A DNA stretch of 64,000 nucleotides from the NCBI GenBank assembly GCA_037074705.1, contig CM073594.1:74014509-74078508 (forward strand), read 5' to 3'. Origin of the DNA: Zhengitettix transpicula (taxonomy: Eukaryota > Arthropoda > Insecta > Orthoptera > Tetrigidae). The notes beneath the pieces are model-generated. The model made no database searches. It was not told the DNA's origin and saw only the letters and a list, made by a program, of their open reading frames with translations. Within the stretch, counting starts at the first letter, position 1, and each line of letters opens with the position of its first letter. Positions 15,001-24,000 of the stretch are shown here, piece by piece. The translations under genes and the position numbers were made by a program.

Positions 15001-18000
15001 TGATGAACATTGCCCAGCGCGGTGTAATTCAGCCATCGTCTACATCAGATCAACCTGAAGTCATCACCAGTGCAGACTAAATGCCAAGCTCCGTTTCCAT
15101 CTTAATCAGGTTCCTCTTCATCAAGTGTATGAATGTGTCACCTGATTATCATTGCTCATCCAAGGTATGAATGTTCCATAATTTTCATCAGATCTCTCTT
15201 AGACAGCGCTGAAGACACGAGGATCACATCTTCAGTCTGAAGTTATCACCTGTTGGTGATGCCTGAGAGAGTTCGGTGAGCTACCGTAATGGAGGACAGA
15301 GCTCACCTTGTGGGAACGGAGGAGAAAGCGAGCGAGGTTGGGTCAAGGGTCAGAAACAGGGTCGGCCTTCGCAACTATGCATCACATCAACGACGAGACA
15401 TGGCAAGGTCCCAAGGAAAAAGTCACGCTTGCACCCCAAAAAAAGAGGCGCAGATCGCTGAAAATAGCAATATTTTCCACATCTATAAACTAGAATATCA
15501 CATTTCTCAGGAAAATAATTTAGTGCTGGGCTGCTGAGTAACCGATTAATGGGTCGTAAACTGCGTGCCTCGAGATCAGATTGGCTCTAACCCGGTTTTT
15601 TTCAAGACTGTCACGGTAGTAAAATTCAGCCCGTGATAATTTGTTTGTCCAGCTCTCGAGCATCCTGTTTCTCGTCTATCCACTATTCCTTCTTTCACGC
15701 GCCTCTTTTTTTATTGGTATTTATGAGGTGATCGAGAGGAGAGTCAAGGTTGTGGAACACAACAGCAGATGTTCACAAGGAACTCGCACCAGGAGGTCGT
15801 TTTCCTCAGAAATTGGTGAGAAAAAGATATAATGTTTGAGGGACTGGTGGTCAGAAACCGGATGTTACAGGTGGAGAAGGAAATGCCATCTCTGTAGTAG
15901 TGAAATAAAATGATCAGTGAAAAACAATACACTGATTCTCAGGCTTGTACATAATGAACGCAATAAAATTCATACGTCAGAAGAATGTAAAAATATTAAA
16001 ATTTTAAAATTCATACAAAGCAAAATACTTGAATATTTGTAACTAATAAGGTAAATACAGAGAAACTGTTTAAAAATGAAACAACATATATAATAAAGTT
16101 ATGAATGTGAGTAATCGTAAGTTGAAATTTCATGGTATTCATAAGTGTAAACAGAATTAAAAGATACAGTCAGATATCGTTCTTTTCTTTTGTGTTGATA
16201 AAATAAACTCTTTAAATTTAAAATCAATCTTGTAGAATAAGTTCGTCGATAATTAATTTCGTCTATGTCTAGACGAATAAATATTTCTTTTTAATTTAAA
16301 GCTAAATTTTATGTTATTTGATTATGGTTAAATGTTCTGCCGTTATCAAACCCAGTAAAGACCTTTGAGAGACAGAGATCCTTTTATATTTGTTTAATTG
16401 TATAATTGTTCAAAAATTACAATAAAATTGTTTGTTGTTTATAAATTTAATCTTTTTGTTTAGACTCCCGATTAATTATTACAATATATATTGTAATAAA
16501 CAAAAAGGCGTCAATCTAAAAAAATTAATTATTTATAAACAACGAACAATTTTTATTTATCAGAATTTACAATTTTATAAATTAATAAAAAAAACATATA
16601 TCTCTCTCATGGGTCTTTACTGGGTTTGATAACGGACAGAACACTTAAATAATCAAAGAACCCAATCTTTAAATTAAACAGAAGTATTTAATCGTCTAGA
16701 CATCGACGAAACTTATTAACGAACTTAGAATTACCAGATTGATTCTAAATTTAAAAGAGTTTATTTTATTAACAAAAGAAGAGAACGATATCTGACTGTA
16801 TCTTTTAATTCCGTTTACACATATTAATACCATAAAATTTCAACTCACGATTACTCAGGATCATTTGGCTCGTTCATTACACACACACTTTATAGACTGG
16901 ACGTTTACACACACTGACTCTAACACACACTGTTGGTTCGACGATAGCTGATTCTCCATACTCGGTGAAGGACATTCCACTTGCTCGTGGTGAAACTACT
17001 CGACGCTGGATGCTGTGACCTGGTATCCTACCATCGAAGACAGTGGTCAAATTTTGATATTACTACAGATTGAACTTCTGCATATAAAAATGTTTATAGT
17101 TGAATAATTTTGCTATTTCTCTCGCAGGCTGCATTCTTTCTCCATACTGGGTGCTCACAGCTCCCCCTCCGCTCTGACACTCCACTCCGAGGAACTCCAA
17201 CTCCTCGTCTCCAATTCCTCGACTCACTTACAAATTCTTATCCTCCCTTTATATATATGACCGCCCCTTCTATCTTCTGCTTTGTTCCAAGACTACGTCG
17301 CAATTGCATTGACATTTTCTCCATTACTCCGAGATTTACACTTTGCACTGCTGCTCCCCGCTTAGAAAATATCTAGCCGTTCTGTCTTGTCACATCGAGA
17401 CAGGACCCGTAATTACTTTGCACTTGTATTCTCACCCCCACATGTGCGCTGCTCGGAAATTCTTCTGACCGCTTTGATCCCAAGTCAACAAGCCGACGGT
17501 CAAGCCCATTAACCAGACACAATGCCTTTCCTAAACCGATACATCTTGCAACCGGCCACCCGCGCGTGTCCCTTGCCCTGCTTTACAAATCCTAAGTACA
17601 CATTGCCACTTCCTGTGCCGGCCAAGACCATTAATCCGAAACAAATATCTTGCCGCTCTGTCTTGTCACATCGAGACAGGACCCGTAATTACTTTGCACG
17701 TGCATCCTCACCCCCACATGTGCGCTGTTCTGAAACAATGCATTCACTCAATGAATTACATTATATATATATGTATACATGAAAATTATATTTATTTTTC
17801 TTTGAGACGTTATTTAAATTTTTTTCTTTCCATTCTAGTGGTAATATAAGAATGGAAAAAACAATTAAATAAAGTTTCAGTGAAAGAGTAGATCTAATGG
17901 TCTTTAATACACGGCATTTATATTTTATTTAAATATTTTTTCCATTCTAGTGGTCATATAAGAACAGAAAATATTCTCATCTTTGTTTTGATAAATTCAG

Positions 18001-21000
18001 AATCTCATGAAATTTGATATCGAATAATTTCTTATTGTATGACTTGTCACATTCAGAATTTTTCAAATTTATGTAGTTTCATATTTAAACATTTTTTTCT
18101 ATTTCAACAGACTGGTGTTAATTATACTCTCTAAATATTTGATAGATTTCACTTATTCAAAAAAATTTTCCCATCAGCCATATTTATACATTTTCCTATT
18201 TTCATTGTTTCAGCTACGACTTAATTTAACATCGTTTTCGATCCCGTACGTGAGACGACCTAACGTCAGATGCAAGTCTGAGTATTGGCGAACGTTTCCA
18301 TCGGAGCGTGGCGTTCCCAGGCGTCTAAGGTGCAGACAGGGTGTTTGTTGCTTTGCTTTCACGTAACTCACGACTGGAAGTTAACCCTCCGTGGCTCCTC
18401 AAACACCCACGGCACACTTTTGCCTCCAAAGTCGTCGTCCCCCTAAACAACGTCAACGCACGCAGAGAGAAAGCTCCACGACTCTTTCACACTGAACTGC
18501 GACTTGAACTCTTGACACGGAAAGACAAAAAAATGCAGCTTGCGCAGAGAAGTTGAAAAAAAACTGTCGTTTTGACTGAGGGAGTAGTTTATATACTTTA
18601 ACAGATTGAAAAATTCTCTGTTCTGATTTTAGGTTTCCGTGCTTCAGCGATTTCGCCGTTTATATTAATTTTCACACTTGGACTCTTCATCGGCCTGAGT
18701 TTGTGGTTGTTGCCGGTTATTTCTGACTGATGACCACGTTGTGATTCACATCTGACAGGAGTTTCAATGTTGAGTAGCTGTGACGTGAGATCTTTCCCTT
18801 ACTCGTACAGTGACTGTCATTTTTGGTTTCCAGCGGAAGACCCCACAATACGGTACCCCTGACGTACGATTGGAGTCTATTTCAAATAGTTTTTATTCTA
18901 TGTTCCTTTACGTATTTAATTTATTAATGACGTTTCAATTATACAAATTATTTAATTAAAAGCCCTGAATATCAGTAAAAAAATAAAAGCTCATTAGCAC
19001 CAGCGTGCATAACTAAAGGACCAGGATTTGTGGTATAATTACATATTATTATTCCCAGTAACTTAAAGAAAATACAATAATAAAGAGGTTTGAATAAAAG
19101 TAAAAAAATTACATATCACCACGAGAAATATAAATCAGAAATTAATTGAATAAAAAACAATGTTAATAAAATGTTCTAATTTAAAATGAATGATTTCAAT
19201 CCTGCACATTCGAATGAATAAGGTATTAGCGGAAAACTACTTCAAATATATTCTAAAATCAGGGTTTTTATTGCATAATTAGTCTTTTTCTAAATTCTAA
19301 CACGAAAATGACAATATTTGAATAATTTTTAATATATTTTTTTCTGTAATTTTAAAATTTATTATATGAACAAATAATTTTTTAACCGACCAATAACAAA
19401 AATTTATTTAAGAAAAATTAATTGAAAAGACCAACAAAGTTTCAGTACCTTCATTAGGTTGTGCCTCCTAAAGCCATACACAACATTTTTATCACCAAAA
19501 ATTAAGAGTTAGACTTTGCTAAAAATGTTAAAGAATTAGTTAATTGCTAATTGTTTTAAAATAAACTTTTAGTACAATCTTAAAATATATTTATTTAAAA
19601 ATCTATGTAAAAATTTCTAATTTTTAAATATTACATTTTAGTAAAAGAGCAATAATTTAAAACATGATAAAATCCTAATTTTTTTGAGAAAGAAAGTTTG
19701 GTAAAAACTTAATGTTTTTAGATTAAATTATAAGAATATTGCAAAGTTTAAAAGTAAACGTTTAGTAAATTCCTGTTTTCAATTAAATATTATTAGAATC
19801 ATAATATTTATTAAATTAAATTATTAATAAATTCCTAATTTTTAAGAGCTTTATTTTAGTAAAATTCATAATTTTTAAAAAATAATATTAATGTTACATG
19901 TTTTTACAATAAAATTTTAGTGAAAGTTTTCTGCTTTTAAATTAATATTTTAATAAGATCATAAGTTTTAAAAATAAAATTTTAGTAAAATCCTAAGTTT
20001 TTAACAACGTTTTACTAAAATTTTAATTGTTTAAAATACAATTTTAGTAAATCCTATATTTTATTGTGATCAAATAGTTATTTTAGGAATAAAGTGTCAC
20101 AACATGATAAATATAAAAAAATATAATTAGAAAAAGCCAATGTCACCGTTCCAACAGTCAACGCACAGTGTAAATTACACAATTTATATGAAAGGATCTT
20201 TTGCAATTCTGGTAACAATCTCAAAGGACACAACAAAGTCTACACAATCTGAGAGAGAAACGTCGTCGCCATTTTGAATTGATTGCTCTTAATAAATGTC
20301 TGTAATTGGTCGGCTTTTATATAAGGGATTGAAACGAAGTCACGTCAGATGAGTAAGTGTTTTACTTTAAATGAAACATAAAATTAGTGTTCAGAAAATG
20401 AGCAATTCTCAGACTTTGGTGTCAGTCGTGTGGGAACGAACATCTGTCGTGATGTTGCCCTTTGCCCGCCCCCGATTGCGTGACGGTAACTACCCCTTTA
20501 TTGTTATTATTATCTTTAGTTTCCTCGTTCCCGTTCGTGGCCACCAAACGAGTGGGGGCTGGAAAATTTAATGTTCCGTGATTGGACGGACGCGGGAGAG
20601 AAAAAAAGTGGCAGGTGAGTGGCTGAGGGTCTGTAGAACCCCTTCCTGCGCGGAACGAATCCACAACAAACTGGAGAGGGGGATGGAAAGTGGAAAGATA
20701 GAATTACATGAGCAAGGACGACGACCACGTCTTCCAAGAGAGAAGAACAATGGCTGCTGCCAAGGAAGGAAGGTGCGGTCTGCATTCCAGGGCCACGCAG
20801 CATCCATATGCATCAGCTGCCATCCTCATACTTGCAACCAAACAAGAAGGAGCCATCATTTTCCCAAATGGATCGAGGACCTTCATGCTGCAACGCGTGG
20901 GCCAATTAATTGTGCATTGAGTGATAATTTCCCAAGATAAGCAGTGTGAGTGGTGTATCTACCCCATTGCTCTGGGGGTCAACAACTCTGCAGATGAGTG

Positions 21001-24000
21001 AGGTGGTAGATTTCCCTTTCACCGTGTCTTCGAACAAAACAACAGCGTCGACCCGGCAAGAAGAGACACGGTGGAGCAAAAGGACAAGTAAAAGAGAAAT
21101 TAAGAACAGGTGACTTCTGGAGCACTTACACCCCCCCCCCCACCTGTCCCTGTCCAGACCAATTTACACTTCTGATGGCATAAAAGAGACACCCGCCACT
21201 GTCTATCCAAATCCATGTCACCGTTGCAACAGTCCAGCGATAGTGTAAAATTACACAGTTTACATAAATGCATCTTTTGAAACTTCGGTAACTTCTTCCA
21301 AGGGAAAAATCCACAACAAAACTAGGAAGCGTCTCTGCTGCATGACCCATAATATCTGGGAGATTGATTTTTCTTTTTAAAAAAATAAAATCTTTGACTA
21401 TTTATATAATTTAAATGGTTTACTACTTTTACTTTCTCAAAGAAAAAGTCACAACAAGTAGCATCTCTGCTGCATGGAGCAAAATATGACAGAGAACAAG
21501 AGTTGATTGTTCAATGACTGTAAATTTTCCCGGTGTAACTACTGGATGCAAGCCATCGAAACGTTGTGGAAATTAAACGACCGCCATCTTCTTCACCACC
21601 TGAAGAAGATGGTGGTGCAAGCCATCGAAACGTTGTGGAAATTAAACGACCGCCATCTTCTTCACCACCTGAAGAAGATGGTGGTGCAAGCCATCGAAAC
21701 GTTGTGGAAATTAAACGACCGCCATCTTCTTCACCACCTGAAGAAGATGGTGGTGCAAGCCATCGAAACGTTGTGGAAATTAAACGACCGCCATCTTCTT
21801 CACCACCTGAAGAAGATGGTGGTGCAAGCCGTCGAAACGTTGTGGAAATTAAACGACCGCCGTCTTCTTCACCACCTGAAGAAGATGGTGGTGCAAGCCA
21901 TCGAAACGTTGTGGAAATTAAACGACGCTACCCGGTTGGAATCTAGAGAAAACTTTATCCAAGAGTTGATTGTTTCTTTTTAATTTATGCAATATTTTAT
22001 TAGTTTATTTATTCAATATTAAAAAGATTCCATATATAATTCGTGGAAGAAAACACGAAAGTCCTTAAATTTTATTTTTAGTATTTTTGGAGCTTTCAGA
22101 TTTATTGTCCAAAGTTTGTTTAACTTTTGACAGTAGAATGTGGCGTTGCTTGTATGCAGAAAAAAAAATACTCACAGGCAATTGTTCTTATCCCTGACAC
22201 ATATATTTTATTTTTATTTCTTGATTTCGATGAGAGTCTGCGAGGGCTATTCTCTCGCAGGTAAAACCTTGTAGTGAGACAGGAAGGGGCTACCTTTGGG
22301 GATGCCTTTTCCGCCCTCCGTTTTGAACTAAGGTTCCCACAAGGCACCTCGGCCTGTTTTGAGAGGTGTATGTTCCGGGGTCACAGACCTTGGGCATACG
22401 GTAATAGTTGTTCGCTGTTCCCATCGGAACAGTCGGCCAGCTGCCTCCTAAACTGGTCGAGGTACGGAGAACAGAATGCTGCGTCCCCACAGCAAACTCT
22501 TCTCCAGCTATCGGAAGGGCGTGGGACAAGTGCCCAATTTCCGACCTACCTGATGAAGGATTTTCTACGGTTTTCCCTGCATTACTTTTAGGTGAATGCA
22601 GGGTAGGATCCTTAAAATATAGCCCGGGGACCCTAGTTAACCCTTAGCTACCTTCGTCTACCCTTCCGCATCCCCCCATTCAAATCCCTTCCTATGCTAT
22701 TAAAGGGGTGTTGCCACCATGTGGATTACCCTCATGTAGCCTGTTACCCTAAAAAAAAATCTTGGTTTTAAATTGAATGTGATGTATTATTATAACCTTT
22801 ATGTTGCTTGTGGAAGGAAATGGACAATAAAACCGTAATCTCCTAAAATAGAAAACTAAAAATAAATTTAAGGATTATTGGTGTTTTCTTCCGCGAATAC
22901 GTGATGAATAAAAGAAAATTCTGAATTTAATTTAATATAGCCGTCTTTCAAAAAAACTTTTACACTACTGGCACTGAAAATTATGTGGATGAAGCAAGGC
23001 AACAGAGACTATTTTTTTTTAAAAAAAACGGTATGGATTTTTTTGGTTCAGTTGAGCCTTTTAAAATATTTTTTTCTGATACAGGAACTGATAAAGCCTA
23101 AGTGTCAAGACGGTTAATTGGACTTTATATGGGACTGTACAAAGCGTGAAGAAGAGAACTGAGTCAAAGGTTGTGGACATGATCAGGAATAGCACAGAAT
23201 TGTAGAAAATATGGCAGGTATGAGGAGGAGAGGCAGTGAGCGTTCAAGGAAGATTATGATTTCTTCTTATGGTGCATATAAGGAAACATCAAAGACCAAT
23301 GATCGACGACTTTCCCGGTATACTTGCTGCAGAAAGAGTTCTCGGATTTTTACACGGATATCTAGAAGATGACAGGCAGAGCTTGTGGTTGTCGAAACGT
23401 CACGATTTAATCGCTGATGGTACCCGTGTGAAACCCGAGAACTCTTTTCTGCAGCGTCAAAGACGATTATGGGAGACAAACCAGACTCCGAAGAGGTTGA
23501 AGGGCTTTGACCTTGCTAATACTGACTTGGCAATGGTCCTCGGTGGGGATTCCAGGGCGTCTGAGGAGGTGAAAGCTGTCACACGCACGCACTTGCGTAC
23601 CGCGCCCACCGAGGGAAACCAGGCCAAGAATGCGAACACCTACTTGACCATCCTTTACCTGGAGGGACCTCAGATGCGAAAAGCAAAAATTTGTTTTAAT
23701 TCTACTGAGAGTTGGAACGAAAGAACAAAAGAGAAGCATTTTACGGCAATGAGAAGGGGTCGATATGATGACCTTCGTCACGACATGCTCGTGAATCATT
23801 TTTTTTTTAAAAAAAAGGGGAGGGGGCTGATTAACAATTTGCAATAATGGGAAGAACCTCTTCCACTGAAGGTAACAGATATAAATGTCCCTGAAGAATT
23901 TACATGGTTTACAGGATATAATAAAAGATTAGGGAGAAAATACCATATGACGTGTGACAGAGGGTCAGAAAGCCGATAGATCTGCATGTTTAATGGGCAT

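Larger units (their letters stand above)
21546..21933 (+). repeat. 69-bp tandem array of hammerhead-ribozyme-like motifs
   Basis: GAAACGTT recurs exactly every 69 bp at 21558, 21627, 21696, 21765, 21834 and 21903. Five repeats have the full motif: CCAC (stem I), CTGAAGA (core), A, GATGG, a 9-nt loop TGGTGCAAG, CCATC (stem II, 5 bp), GAAACGTT, GTGG (stem I). One stem II reads CCGTC. Each repeat also contains an inverted repeat CCATCTTCTTCA / TGAAGAAGATGG. Because 69 is divisible by 3 the array is open in two frames, but I read those frames as a by-product. Confidence 0.8.

Noticed and set aside
21546..21933. CRISPR array
   Set aside because: Repeats have no unique spacers and the surrounding genome is eukaryotic.
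21507..21983. 158-codon reading frame with 23-residue leucine-rich repeats
   Set aside because: The period of 69 bp is a multiple of three, so any open frame repeats; a second frame is equally open. The RNA structure explains the sequence better than a protein.
23269..23847. 192-codon plus-strand frame
   Set aside because: It crosses a hairpin with a hammerhead-like relic and a T8A7-type run, and has no recognisable domain; antisense frames are open too.
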